In this document: positions 27,031 to 36,329 of the stretch, piece by piece
How the letters are laid out: each line of letters starts with the position of its first letter
Position numbering within the stretch: the first letter of the stretch is position 1
From: Paludibacteraceae bacterium
GTDB taxonomy: Bacteria; Bacteroidota; Bacteroidia; Bacteroidales; Paludibacteraceae
NCBI GenBank assembly: GCA_017450435.1
Contig: JAFSTO010000030.1
Location: forward strand, 1-64,000
DNA length: 64,000 bases
Reading direction: 5' to 3'
The notes under the pieces: model-generated
What the model saw: the letters and a program-made list of their open reading frames with translations, nothing else
Databases searched by the model: none
What the model was told of the DNA's origin: nothing
Translations under genes and position numbers: made by a program

Positions 27031-28827
27031 ATGTTTACAATGAAAAAGATTATAATGAAACACGTACACAGAGATACAATATTATGGCTTGATAATATTG
27101 TAACACTTTTTGTGCCGAAAAAACTATCAGTCTCAGTTTGGGTTTTTCTCGTGTATATTGCTATATTCTTTAGCGGATGCCGTGAAAGCCTCGCTCCGGA
27201 GCAACCCCGTCTCTTCAAGCCTACAGATTTCTCCGTTGCCACCAATTATGACGGTTTTACAGCCAAGTGGAAAGGCTCTGTTGGAGCGGATGGTTATCAA
27301 CTTGATGCATCTCTTGATGCGGCTTTCGCCACAATAGACACAACCATTACAACCGCCGCTAACGAGCTGAACACCACTTTTGTCGGACTACAGGAAAACA
27401 GTCACTACTTTCTTCGGCTACGCGCTATTAAAAATGACACCACCTTGTGCAGTAAATACCTATATGCAGAAGGCACAACATCTGCCGCATATTCTATTTT
27501 CTATCCTGTAAACCACGACTCACTCTCGTTTACCACTGCACTTCTCACATGGCGGTCTGATGTCAAAGCAGACAGGATTGCAGTAACCGACAACGACAGC
27601 TACAACGCAGAAGTACCCCTGACAGACAACGCCATACAAACGCGAAGAATACGCATAGAAAATTTGGAGCCGGGCAAAACCTACCGCGCCGAGATGATGG
27701 AAGGCACACTGTCACACGGCCACACATCTTTTGTCATGCCACGATTGCCGGATAACCTTATCCGCATTTCTGCGGACAACGCTTCAGACCTATCCTCCAT
27801 TATAGACGCCGCTCCTGAAGGAGCTTCCATACTATTCGAACAGGGAACCTATGACTATTCGTCAATAGAAATTGTTATTCCAAAGTCAATTACTCTGATG
27901 GGTGAACCGGGACTTAAAAGGCCTGTTATATACGCAAAATCTCTATTACTCGGGGGTAAGGTGGCTGCTAATGAAATCAGTATCTCAACGTTCACACTAC
28001 AACACCTTGAACTGAGCGGGTATCAACTGAGCGGCACAATAGAGCAGCATGAGCTTGAACCCAATCGTAAACTCATATCTTGCACAATGGGGCTTACCCG
28101 CAACGTTAATATCGGCACTCTGACAATTGAGGACTGCATTGTCCGCAACTACACCAACAGCGTTATTGAACTTGTTGAGAACCTCAGCGGCTCACCTTCC
28201 TTCCGTGCACGTATTGATCAGATAAGTATCAACAATTGTATATGCTTCGACCTTGGCAGAAACAGAAACAACTATCCCTCTGTTATTAGCATCACCAACA
28301 AGAACGACAAAAACGGCTATTGCCGCCGATATAGCATTACCAACTCAACCTTTCACCATCTCGCTCGAGGCATCATAGAAGCACGAGTGTTCAACACTAT
28401 TGATGGATATGCTAACCCGGAAATCAATATCTCCAACTGCACCTTTGACCGACTGGGATATAAACATATCAACGATGGCGAATGGTGGGGTACAAACACG
28501 GAGGCTGTGAAGAACGTTTTTGACTGCAAAGCAACAGATGTGACAACAGATATCACTGTTATGCTTACATCTAGCATATTCGGTGAGATGCACACCGATT
28601 TGTTAAGCGAAAAGTTTGTACAAGGAGTCAATACAAATGCTATTGGAACATTTATGCTCAGTGAAAGCAAGAAACAAATATCCTCCGGCACGACTCTTAT
28701 TGATGCTATTCCACACACAGCCGACCAACTGTTTCCTAATCGTAATGACGGTAACTATATGATAGGAGAGAATGGTGCATGGGAGCAAGCCGGAGACCCG
28801 AGATGGCGCAATACAAACGAGGAATAA
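27031..28827 (+). CDS. DUF4957/DUF5123-like surface lipoprotein with fibronectin type III domain
   Basis: The product is 598 residues from the ATG at 27031, 5 bp after susD. A hydrophobic stretch followed by Cys ('VWVFLVYIAIFFSGCRES') marks a lipoprotein signal, but from this ATG the n-region is oddly long (about 35 residues). A GTG at 27112 (VPKKLSVSVW) would give a normal signal peptide and may be the real start. A fibronectin-III-like domain spans roughly 65-150, followed by a beta-helix-like region resembling DUF4957 and DUF5123 ('YDYSSIEIVIPKSITLMGEPG', 'ISNCTFDRLGY'). Such proteins accompany SusC/SusD pairs in pectin loci and are presumed surface glycan-binding proteins. Confidence 0.78.
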   Translation: MFTMKKIIMKHVHRDTILWLDNIVTLFVPKKLSVSVWVFLVYIAIFFSGCRESLAPEQPRLFKPTDFSVATNYDGFTAKWKGSVGADGYQLDASLDAAFATIDTTITTAANELNTTFVGLQENSHYFLRLRAIKNDTTLCSKYLYAEGTTSAAYSIFYPVNHDSLSFTTALLTWRSDVKADRIAVTDNDSYNAEVPLTDNAIQTRRIRIENLEPGKTYRAEMMEGTLSHGHTSFVMPRLPDNLIRISADNASDLSSIIDAAPEGASILFEQGTYDYSSIEIVIPKSITLMGEPGLKRPVIYAKSLLLGGKVAANEISISTFTLQHLELSGYQLSGTIEQHELEPNRKLISCTMGLTRNVNIGTLTIEDCIVRNYTNSVIELVENLSGSPSFRARIDQISINNCICFDLGRNRNNYPSVISITNKNDKNGYCRRYSITNSTFHHLARGIIEARVFNTIDGYANPEINISNCTFDRLGYKHINDGEWWGTNTEAVKNVFDCKATDVTTDITVMLTSSIFGEMHTDLLSEKFVQGVNTNAIGTFMLSESKKQISSGTTLIDAIPHTADQLFPNRNDGNYMIGENGAWEQAGDPRWRNTNEE

Positions 28828-28836
28828 TACATATAC

Positions 28837-31701
28837 ATGAAACTACTACTCTCCATACTTCTAACTCTCGGCACGTGGTCTCTTGACGGCTTGTGGCAGT
28901 TCCGATTCATTGAAACAGAAAACAATGACTCAATATTACGCGCTGCCATCAATGATAGCAATAACGACACACCGTCCGAATGGGACTCTATCAACGTACC
29001 GGCTAATTGGGAAATTGCAAGAAAGAAAAAACCGGAGTACGGCGGAACGGTAACTGACTGCCACGGTATATATCGCTGCACTTTTACTACACCCGACATG
29101 AACAAGAGTAGTCACCTCATACTTCGCTTTGAAGGAGTACTCTTTTCTTACGATTTGTACGTCAACAAACATTTTGTAGGGTATTGGTCGGCCGCTTTTT
29201 GCCGCAAAGATTGGGATATTACTTCTTTTCTATCAGAAGATGGTAATAACACTATTGTTGTGGATGTGTCAACACGTAGCCGAAATCTCGCCTATCGGTT
29301 TGACTTGAATGACGACTGGGCGTTAACAGGTATCTTCCGCTCGGTTACACTCATTGAGCAACCCGCCTGCTATATATCTGACCACACATTCTCAACCAAA
29401 GTAATAAACAATAACACGGCTGTTGTATGCTGCCACACTTCCATTGCACACACGTCGGAATCCAAGTCTCAAATACGCTGCATCACCACTCTCCGCGATA
29501 ACAATGCCAATATAGTAGCAAAAGGTGATACACTTCTTAACGCCACTTTACGCAATCCCCACCTGTGGAATGCAGAAACGCCTTATCTCTACACTCTGCA
29601 TATTGAACTGCGTAACGGAGAGAACATATTAGATAGCCTTACCGAAAAAGTAGGTATTCGCGAAGTAAGTATTGCAGGTGACACTCTGCTTCTCAACCGT
29701 CTTCCACTAACACTACGAGGTGTATGTATGAACGAGTTGCACCCCGACTATGGAAGAGCCATACCGGAAGATGTACTTAGAAAGGACCTTCAAATGATGA
29801 AAAGGGCTAATATCAATTATATTCGCACCGCACACTACCCTTTTCAACCTGTATTTTACCGTCTGTGTGACGAGATGGGATTCTATGTAATAACAGAAGT
29901 GCCATTCGGTTATGGCGACTCTAACCTTACCGACACCACATATCTTGCAGACCTGCTGACACGCGCGAAAGCAACCATATCGATTAATAAAAACCACCCG
30001 TCTATTATTATATGGTCGGTTGGCAACGAAAACCCATATACCACAATAGTAGAAAAGACTATTGAGTACGTTCGTGATATTGACCCCACCCGTCCACGCA
30101 CTATCCCCGGATATAAGGTTAGCAACACATTTTTACGCGACTCCACAAGCGAGGCTCTTTCTCTTTTTGCTTTGCACTATCAGTCCGTTGACAAAATTGA
30201 AGAGATGGCTTCTTACCACCTGAAGCCCATTATCCTTACCGAATATTCCCACTCTCTTGGCCTTGCTTTTGACGCGCTTGAGTCTCAACAGTCCATGATA
30301 CGCCGCCATTCCTCCATTGCCGGAGGCTCCGTTTGGGTGTGGGCAGACCAAGCTCTAAAAAGAACTCGAAAAACAACAGATTGCATTACTGACACCATAC
30401 CACAAGGAGTATGGCTCGACTCTACAACATACTATGATAGCTACAACGACAAAGGAACAGACGGCATCGTCTTCGCTAATCGGTATCCGCAAGAGGATTA
30501 TTATCAACTGCGCAAACTATACTCACCGATATGGGTAGAAGACAGTAGTCTTACAATAGCGACCCGTCGGGAGACCGGCATCAAGAGAATCTCTTTTGTC
30601 GTGAATAACAGATACGATTTCACCAGCCTACGCGGCTATACATGCTGTTGGACAATAACCGACTACCGCGACACTATTGCTGCCGGGGAAAAAAAACTCA
30701 GAGCCTTGCCTCACAAAGCAGAATGTATAACGCTCACAACAAAAATCCGGCATCAAAGTGATGCCTTATTACACCTCGCTTTTATCAGCACGGAAGGAGA
30801 TACCGTATATGAGCACAATATGCCACTTACGTATCCGTCGCACAATTATTCGGCTCCACTAAACAAACCGATTCTTCATGATACGTCCGATATCAGGTGC
30901 TTTATTGACAATAATGCCAACCTCATTCTCATGTCTGCCGAGGATACGCTGCTTAACTCTCCGTTTTTACTGCGTGTCGGACGAAAGCCGTCTATCAACC
31001 TAATCAATCTTATAACACGCAACAAGTTAGATTCATATTGGCTGCCATATATCATTACTCCCGAGGTATTATCATGTACCCGCGACTCTAACCACCAAAT
31101 AATCAAAGCACGTTGGCATAGGCAGAATAGTGACAGCAATGAGTTTTATGAAGGAAATATACATATCTATTTTCTCCCATCCGGCGCCGTTCACATCTGC
31201 TATGATATTCATTCCCGCCACGCAAGCGGCACTATTTTGGAACTTGGTTTGACGCTACGCATGTCGCAAACTCTCAACACTTTTGCGTGGCTCGGAAAAG
31301 GTCCGTTCTCCTCTACGCCACATAAGTCAATTCTAAACGAAAGAGACATTTGGTATCTTGACAAAGACGATATACGACTCATCGGCAACCGAGCTGATGT
31401 TAGTATTGCTGCTGCCATAAACAAACAGAATGATAGCCATTCTGTCATTATAATTCCCACTTCGGACCTCGGCGTAGAAAACATTGACGAACAACTTTAC
31501 TTGACTGACACACGAATACTTTCATCATACGGCACCAAACTGTCAAGAATGATGGTACAACAGAAAGCACATCAAGCCAAGCATGCCGCAGGTGACATAT
31601 ATATTTGCCCCATTTCCCGTCACCCTGAAGCTGAAGAATTGTTCCTTCCTTTACCGGACATTAAATTGGAACGTCCGTTCTTGAAAATATATGACCATTA
31701 A
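28837..31701 (+). CDS. Glycoside hydrolase family 2 (beta-galactosidase-like)
   Basis: The product is 954 residues with a short N-terminal signal-like stretch. The GH2 order is visible: sugar-binding jelly roll ('LDGLWQFRF', 'VPANWEIARKKKPEYGG', 'LRFEGVLFSYDLYVN'), Ig-like domain, then TIM barrel. In the barrel, 'LTLRGVCMNELHPDYG' and 'NYIRTAHYPFQPVFYRLCDEMGFYV' precede the acid/base Glu398 in 'IIIWSVGNENP' and the probable nucleophile Glu469 in 'ILTEYSHSLG'. A C-terminal beta-sandwich with 'TFAWLGKGPFSS' resembles the beta-galactosidase small chain. It probably removes beta-galactose from pectic side chains in the periplasm; the linkage is not predictable. Confidence 0.9.
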   Translation: MKLLLSILLTLGTWSLDGLWQFRFIETENNDSILRAAINDSNNDTPSEWDSINVPANWEIARKKKPEYGGTVTDCHGIYRCTFTTPDMNKSSHLILRFEGVLFSYDLYVNKHFVGYWSAAFCRKDWDITSFLSEDGNNTIVVDVSTRSRNLAYRFDLNDDWALTGIFRSVTLIEQPACYISDHTFSTKVINNNTAVVCCHTSIAHTSESKSQIRCITTLRDNNANIVAKGDTLLNATLRNPHLWNAETPYLYTLHIELRNGENILDSLTEKVGIREVSIAGDTLLLNRLPLTLRGVCMNELHPDYGRAIPEDVLRKDLQMMKRANINYIRTAHYPFQPVFYRLCDEMGFYVITEVPFGYGDSNLTDTTYLADLLTRAKATISINKNHPSIIIWSVGNENPYTTIVEKTIEYVRDIDPTRPRTIPGYKVSNTFLRDSTSEALSLFALHYQSVDKIEEMASYHLKPIILTEYSHSLGLAFDALESQQSMIRRHSSIAGGSVWVWADQALKRTRKTTDCITDTIPQGVWLDSTTYYDSYNDKGTDGIVFANRYPQEDYYQLRKLYSPIWVEDSSLTIATRRETGIKRISFVVNNRYDFTSLRGYTCCWTITDYRDTIAAGEKKLRALPHKAECITLTTKIRHQSDALLHLAFISTEGDTVYEHNMPLTYPSHNYSAPLNKPILHDTSDIRCFIDNNANLILMSAEDTLLNSPFLLRVGRKPSINLINLITRNKLDSYWLPYIITPEVLSCTRDSNHQIIKARWHRQNSDSNEFYEGNIHIYFLPSGAVHICYDIHSRHASGTILELGLTLRMSQTLNTFAWLGKGPFSSTPHKSILNERDIWYLDKDDIRLIGNRADVSIAAAINKQNDSHSVIIIPTSDLGVENIDEQLYLTDTRILSSYGTKLSRMMVQQKAHQAKHAAGDIYICPISRHPEAEELFLPLPDIKLERPFLKIYDH

Positions 31702-31717
31702 GTAAGCATTATTTCCT

Positions 31718-33904
31718 ATGAAACACATTATTACATCGCATTTTGACGGACAGACATCTGCTCTGTATCTCGCGCTTACCATTATGCTGATAGTTTTCTC
31801 TCCCCGCGTCTCTGCATTTGTTAATCGGTATGGTGTGACTCTACCGGCCGACTACACCGAGCGACTTGATATTCCTTACAAACAGACCAATCGCTGGATC
31901 GGGTATTTTGATTTTTACGCCCCGACCAATACCGCCGCGCCGGTTCCCGTTGTCATCAACATACATGGTGGTGGTTGGGACCATAATCAGAAAGAGCAGG
32001 AAGGTGGTTGGAAGCCTTATTTCCGCAATGGTATGGCGGTCATCAATATGCAGTATCGCCTGACTCCGGAAGCACCGGCACCGGCAGCCGTGGAAGACGT
32101 AAAGGATTTGGTTCGGTATGTTCGACGAAATGCTACGCAATTAAATATTGACACTACACGCATTCTTCTTACCGGGGCTTCTGCCGGTGGACATCTTGCG
32201 CTGATGGGAGCATACACTATGTCTGACACAATTTTTGCTGTTATTGATAGATATGGAGTAACCGATATGCAAGATTATATGCCACTGTCTTCTTCACCCA
32301 AAAAATGGATAGGAAAGGAGCATCTGCAAGACACCGCCTTTATCCGTGACATGTCCCCGCTATACCATGTCAGCGATGCAGCACCGGCCACTCTTATCAT
32401 ACATGGTGATAACGACCAAGTCGTGCCTTATAGACAATCGCTTTGGCTCACTGATAGTCTAAAACGACACGGTATAACACACAAGTTATTCACCATTCCG
32501 GGAGGTGGACACGGCAGATTTACTGACGAATACAAACGACTATCAGACCTCGAGACAGAAGATTTTCTGTGTTTGCTCGGTATTTGTCCGTCACTTGATA
32601 TTCGTCTGTTTGGTGCAGTGTCCGACTCTACCATACTCTCCACCTCTGCCATTCAAGCGGCGATAGACAAAGCCGCAGACGAACATATCCGCCGTGTTGT
32701 CATACCTGCCGGCACTTGGCTAAGCGGCACACTACACATGCGCTCTAATGTACAACTATGGCTTGACGAAGGAGCACAATTGATTGGCAGTACAAATCTT
32801 GAAGACTACCCTGTCATTTCACCGGCATACGTCAGCCACACCAACCGATATACCAATAAGTGTCTGATTTATGCTGAAAAATGCCACAACATTTCCATCG
32901 CGGGAAAGGGCACTATAGATGGCAGAGGATGGCACGAAACGTTTCGTGCAGACACAAACGACAATCTGCTCAGTATAAAACTCCGACCATATATCATTCG
33001 TATGGTAAACTGCCATAACATACGCATACACGACGTCACATTACTCAACTCGCCTGCATGGATGCAACAATATCTCAACTGCGAAAATTTGTCTGTAAGA
33101 GGGGTTTATGTAAAAAGTCACTATAATTACAATAACGATGGTCTTGATATTGATTGTTGTCGCCACGTCCGCGTATATAATTGCAACATCAATTCCGATG
33201 ACGATGCTATCTGCATGAAAGCAACCAACGCTGACGGCGTGTGTGAAGATATTATCATCACTGATTGCAGGATTGCCGCCAACTGCAATAGTGTCAAAGT
33301 AGGGACTGAAACAAATGGAGACTTTCGTAATATACGAATAGAAAACTGCACTTTCCATCGTCCTGATTTTCCGACAATGTATCCCCGTCCGCACCGCGCT
33401 CTTGCCGGTATAGCACTTGAGATAGCCGATGGCGGAACACTCGAGAATGTTGAAGTGAATAACATCACAATGACAGACATCATGTCACCACTTTTCATCC
33501 GCTTAGCTGATAGAGGACGTAACTACTATGATGGAGGACCGTCACAGCCTGTGGGTAAGTTGCACGACATCACTATACGAAACATCAAAGCCAAAACTAT
33601 GGGCATAACTCCTTCTGCCATTACTGCAGTCAAACAAGGACGAGTAGAAAACGTTCTATTGGAAGACGTATATATCACACTCCCCGGAGGTGCCACAGAA
33701 GCAGACGTAACGCAACCTGTTATTAACGAAATGGATAAGGCTTATCCGGAAAATCTCATGTATAACGGCATCAATTGTGCCGGGCTTTATATTCGTCACG
33801 CCCACAATATCACATTGCGTAATGTACACTTTACAACATTACTGCCGGACACAAGACCACTAATATTAACCGATGACGCAGACGTGGTAAGGTATGATGA
33901 ATAA
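31718..33904 (+). CDS. Bifunctional fusion: alpha/beta-hydrolase esterase plus GH28 polygalacturonase-like domain
   Basis: The product is 728 residues with an N-terminal signal. Residues ~30-285 are an alpha/beta hydrolase: oxyanion motif HGGG at 83-86, nucleophile Ser155 in 'GASAGG', Asp233 in 'HGDNDQVVP' and His265 in 'GGGHG' form a complete triad. After a short linker ('LDIRLFGAVSD') residues ~290-728 are a GH28 beta-helix with 'NNDGLDID' (Asp474) and 'SDDDAICMK' (Asp495/Asp496), equivalents of the acidic triad of polygalacturonases. I do not see the usual 'GHG' and 'RIK' motifs, so the GH28 half is divergent. Likely role: de-esterification coupled to galacturonan cleavage. Confidence 0.88.
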   Translation: MKHIITSHFDGQTSALYLALTIMLIVFSPRVSAFVNRYGVTLPADYTERLDIPYKQTNRWIGYFDFYAPTNTAAPVPVVINIHGGGWDHNQKEQEGGWKPYFRNGMAVINMQYRLTPEAPAPAAVEDVKDLVRYVRRNATQLNIDTTRILLTGASAGGHLALMGAYTMSDTIFAVIDRYGVTDMQDYMPLSSSPKKWIGKEHLQDTAFIRDMSPLYHVSDAAPATLIIHGDNDQVVPYRQSLWLTDSLKRHGITHKLFTIPGGGHGRFTDEYKRLSDLETEDFLCLLGICPSLDIRLFGAVSDSTILSTSAIQAAIDKAADEHIRRVVIPAGTWLSGTLHMRSNVQLWLDEGAQLIGSTNLEDYPVISPAYVSHTNRYTNKCLIYAEKCHNISIAGKGTIDGRGWHETFRADTNDNLLSIKLRPYIIRMVNCHNIRIHDVTLLNSPAWMQQYLNCENLSVRGVYVKSHYNYNNDGLDIDCCRHVRVYNCNINSDDDAICMKATNADGVCEDIIITDCRIAANCNSVKVGTETNGDFRNIRIENCTFHRPDFPTMYPRPHRALAGIALEIADGGTLENVEVNNITMTDIMSPLFIRLADRGRNYYDGGPSQPVGKLHDITIRNIKAKTMGITPSAITAVKQGRVENVLLEDVYITLPGGATEADVTQPVINEMDKAYPENLMYNGINCAGLYIRHAHNITLRNVHFTTLLPDTRPLILTDDADVVRYDE

Positions 33905-33956
33905 ATATTATCGATTATTGCACAAATGATAATTATTTTCGCAATTTGTCAGTTTT

Positions 33957-33994
33957 CAAACCACTTTAACCGCTTATTAAACCCCATTTAAACG
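33957..33994 (+). repeat. 21-bp-spaced imperfect direct repeat upstream of the second PUL promoter
   Basis: AAACCACTTTAACCG (33958-33972) and AAACCCCATTTAAACG (33979-33994) begin exactly 21 bp apart. They end about 10 bp before the TAATTTTG box at 34004. The spacing equals that of the repeat at 17622-17655, although the base sequence differs. Confidence 0.45.
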
Positions 33995-34003
33995 TTATTT
34001 GAG

Positions 34004-34011
34004 TAATTTTG
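34004..34011 (+). promoter_or_regulatory. -7 box of the second PUL promoter
   Basis: TAATTTTG lies 27 bp before the ATG at 34039, in the 134-bp gap after the esterase-GH28 gene. No TTG is found at the -33 distance. With the repeat upstream, it suggests an activated promoter starting a second transcript. Confidence 0.5.
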
Positions 34012-34038
34012 CAACAGAAACCTAATACCTTTTGCACC

Positions 34039-36096
34039 ATGAAACACAATTCTCTTTTTGTACAAATCATCCTATTATGTACAATCCTTTCACCAACCTT
34101 TGCCAGCCCGGAGACACTATTGAATTATACCTTCCCCGGAAAGAACAGCAGCCACCCCAACTATTGCACCGCTATCCCTGCCTCGCAAACAAGCGGCGAT
34201 TTTATTATTGAATACTCAGGAGGAGAACTGCGCAACACTTGTGTAAGACTGACGAACAATAGCAACATGGTATCAGTTCAGTATGCCGCAAATTTTCAAG
34301 AAGGCGACATCATAACTCTAACATGGGCATCAAAAGGTGAAGGAGGTTTTGTCCTGCTCACCTCAGGAGATGTCGAATTCTCAACGACGACACTTGACTC
34401 CGGCTCAATGAGTAGCGAAATAGTTGTAGGCAACGCGGCAGGACAATGGGACATTGCCGGAAAGTCGTCCTTTTCAATTAAAAGGGGAGCAGATACCTCC
34501 GTTGAACTGAACACTATCACCATTGTGGGAGAACCGAGAGAAACAGAAGACCCAAGTATTATTCCGACAAAATTGTTAGACTACACTTTCCCCGGAAAGA
34601 ATTCAAGCCACAGCAATTATGTCACGTCTCTGCCTGTTTCACAAACACGAAATAACTTTATCATAAGTTTCAGCGAAATAACAGATGCCTCCGGGCTTCG
34701 TGGGACATGCGTTCGACTGCATCAAAACAGCAGTTCCGTTCGTGTTACATACCGTGGTACCTTCCTCGCCGGAGACTCAATTATTCTCAACTGGACTTCA
34801 AAAGAAGCCGGAACAAATGTTGTTTTAACAAGCAGCTCCGAATCATCAGTCGCCACAACCCCGACAGAAACCACCGGAGACGTTCCGCTTTCTGATACAA
34901 TCATTGTCGGCTCAGCTGAAGGACAACTGAATATAACAGGACATACTTCGTTTGAAATGAAACGCGGAACAACTAATTCCGTAGAGTTGCGTTCATTGGT
35001 TATCATCGGCGTAAGACGAGATATTCCTGAACAAGAGCAACTAACTGTCGAAGAAACAATGACATGGGATTGGACGTATGCATCAACTGAAGCAAAGATT
35101 GTTCCACCAAGTGCCACTGACACCTTAGTGCTGGCCAACATTGACGGCATAACCGATGATTATTCCACTTTCGACGCACGCTATATAGTGTTTGTGGGTG
35201 AAAACGCTGTTCGTAACGGCAAATCCTGTCAAGTAAGTTACCTGATGATTAACTTGGCCAGACCCGGGCACATAAAGGTCACATTCTGCAATGTGGGCAA
35301 CAACAAGGGAGACCGCTACCTCTTCATAAATGGTGAATCAACCGGTGTTTATTCTATAGACACAGAGGATAACGACCCAAAAGTTGTTGAACAAGATGTG
35401 CCGGCCGGAGAATTGGTCTTCACAGCACAACGAACCGACAAAGAGGGCAACCAAGCTATTCGCATTATGCGTATCGAATACACTCCTTTTGACAGATACA
35501 AGCGTAACGTGACAGCCGGCAGATACGGCACGCTCTGTCTTGAACGAGCCGGTACGATGATTGAAGGGGCAACACTCTATCGGCTTGTACAAAAACAGAC
35601 AAGCGGCTCTTACGTTACACAGGTCGTAATGGAAGAAGTTACAACAACTGAAGCCGGAAAACCGTACATCATTCTTCCTTCAAGCGAAGAAATGATTATA
35701 TGGCAATATGGTGATGCAGCCCTCGTTGCAGACAACGAGAACGGACTCTACGGCTCATTTGTCGAACAAGATATAACTGCCGCAACAGGGGATGCCGACC
35801 TGTATATTATCTCCAATAACCAACTTCACCCCACGGGAGCATATAACAAAGTAGGTGCTCACAAGGCATATATCAAGATGAGCGAAGTACCGGCCTCCGC
35901 GCCGGCGCCCGCGCCGAATGTACGACGCGTCTGCTTGCAAGTAACAGGGAATAATACTGCCACCAATATTGACAACGATAGTCTGAATACTTGTACCCTG
36001 CATAATAAAACATACGATATTCTCGGCAGAGAAACTGACAAAGATGCAGATCAAATAACTATAATTAACGGAAAGAAAACATTAACCATAAAATGA
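34039..36096 (+). CDS. Secreted modular protein with two 'YTFP' modules and a degenerate T9SS tail
   Basis: The product is 685 residues from ATG 34039 (MKHNSLFVQIILL), with a signal peptide. It contains two related beta-sandwich-like modules starting 'LLNYTFPGKNSSH' (residue ~27) and 'LLDYTFPGKNSSH' (residue ~179). A third, different module begins 'MTWDWTYAS' (Trp343) and includes 'GHIKVTFCNVG' and 'AGELVFTAQRTD'. The C-terminus 'YDILGRETDKD...ITIINGKKTLTIK' looks like a degenerate T9SS type A domain. I recognise no enzymatic family; glycan binding is a guess. The third module is shared with the gene at 38121. Confidence 0.75.
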   Translation: MKHNSLFVQIILLCTILSPTFASPETLLNYTFPGKNSSHPNYCTAIPASQTSGDFIIEYSGGELRNTCVRLTNNSNMVSVQYAANFQEGDIITLTWASKGEGGFVLLTSGDVEFSTTTLDSGSMSSEIVVGNAAGQWDIAGKSSFSIKRGADTSVELNTITIVGEPRETEDPSIIPTKLLDYTFPGKNSSHSNYVTSLPVSQTRNNFIISFSEITDASGLRGTCVRLHQNSSSVRVTYRGTFLAGDSIILNWTSKEAGTNVVLTSSSESSVATTPTETTGDVPLSDTIIVGSAEGQLNITGHTSFEMKRGTTNSVELRSLVIIGVRRDIPEQEQLTVEETMTWDWTYASTEAKIVPPSATDTLVLANIDGITDDYSTFDARYIVFVGENAVRNGKSCQVSYLMINLARPGHIKVTFCNVGNNKGDRYLFINGESTGVYSIDTEDNDPKVVEQDVPAGELVFTAQRTDKEGNQAIRIMRIEYTPFDRYKRNVTAGRYGTLCLERAGTMIEGATLYRLVQKQTSGSYVTQVVMEEVTTTEAGKPYIILPSSEEMIIWQYGDAALVADNENGLYGSFVEQDITAATGDADLYIISNNQLHPTGAYNKVGAHKAYIKMSEVPASAPAPAPNVRRVCLQVTGNNTATNIDNDSLNTCTLHNKTYDILGRETDKDADQITIINGKKTLTIK
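34117..35024 (+). repeat. Two tandem copies of the 'YTFP' module
   Basis: Copy 1 spans about 34117-34540 and copy 2 about 34573-35024. Both begin 'LL(N/D)YTFPGKNSSH' and continue with matching blocks ('VRL', 'GDxIxLxW', 'VVGxAxGQxxIxGxxSFxxKRG', 'SVEL'). Nucleotide similarity is also clear at the start of each copy. A third copy opens the protein encoded at 38121-39317. Confidence 0.75.
35386..35462 (+). repeat. 77-bp near-identical stretch shared with 39012-39088
   Basis: The bases encoding 'VEQDVPAGELVFTAQRTDKE' and the next seven residues match 39012-39088 with a single mismatch that I can see (an A/G third-position change), whereas the flanking parts of the two genes differ much more. 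This points to recent gene conversion or duplication between the paralogues. Confidence 0.8.
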
Positions 36097-36104
36097 CAAT
36101 AACG

Positions 36105-36251
36105 ATGAAAAAACAATATTACCGCCCTACCATTGATTGTATAGTTCTTATCGGTACAAACATAATATGCGATAGCCCCGTTGGAAATCTCACTCCCGGT
36201 GTTATGGGAATTGACGATGAGCCCGCTCCTGACTATAGCATCGGAGAGTGA
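36105..36251 (+). CDS. 48-residue small protein
   Basis: An ATG-initiated frame of 48 codons plus TGA starts 8 bp after the stop of the preceding gene. It begins MKKQYYRPTIDCIVLIGTNI and continues with 'CDSPVGNL' and an acidic end 'IDDEPAPDYSIGE'. The pattern 'MKKxYxxPTxxxxxL' then a hydrophobic stretch, then '(C/A)xSPxG' is familiar to me from small unannotated Bacteroidales proteins, often encoded near surface-protein genes. No function is known to me. The central stretch is too short and polar for a firm membrane helix call. The good start context and immediate position suggest co-transcription. Confidence 0.6.
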   Translation: MKKQYYRPTIDCIVLIGTNIICDSPVGNLTPGVMGIDDEPAPDYSIGE

Positions 36252-36329
36252 TATATATGTGCTATTAACAACTTTATATCACAACATATAGAAAAAGAGT
36301 GTCTAACGAATTTTAAAAACTCTTATATT

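Noticed and set aside
33905..33957. Possible terminator after the esterase-GH28 gene (ACAAAT/ATTTGT)
   Set aside because: The stem is only about 6-7 bp with a 16-nt loop and no T-run; too weak to call.
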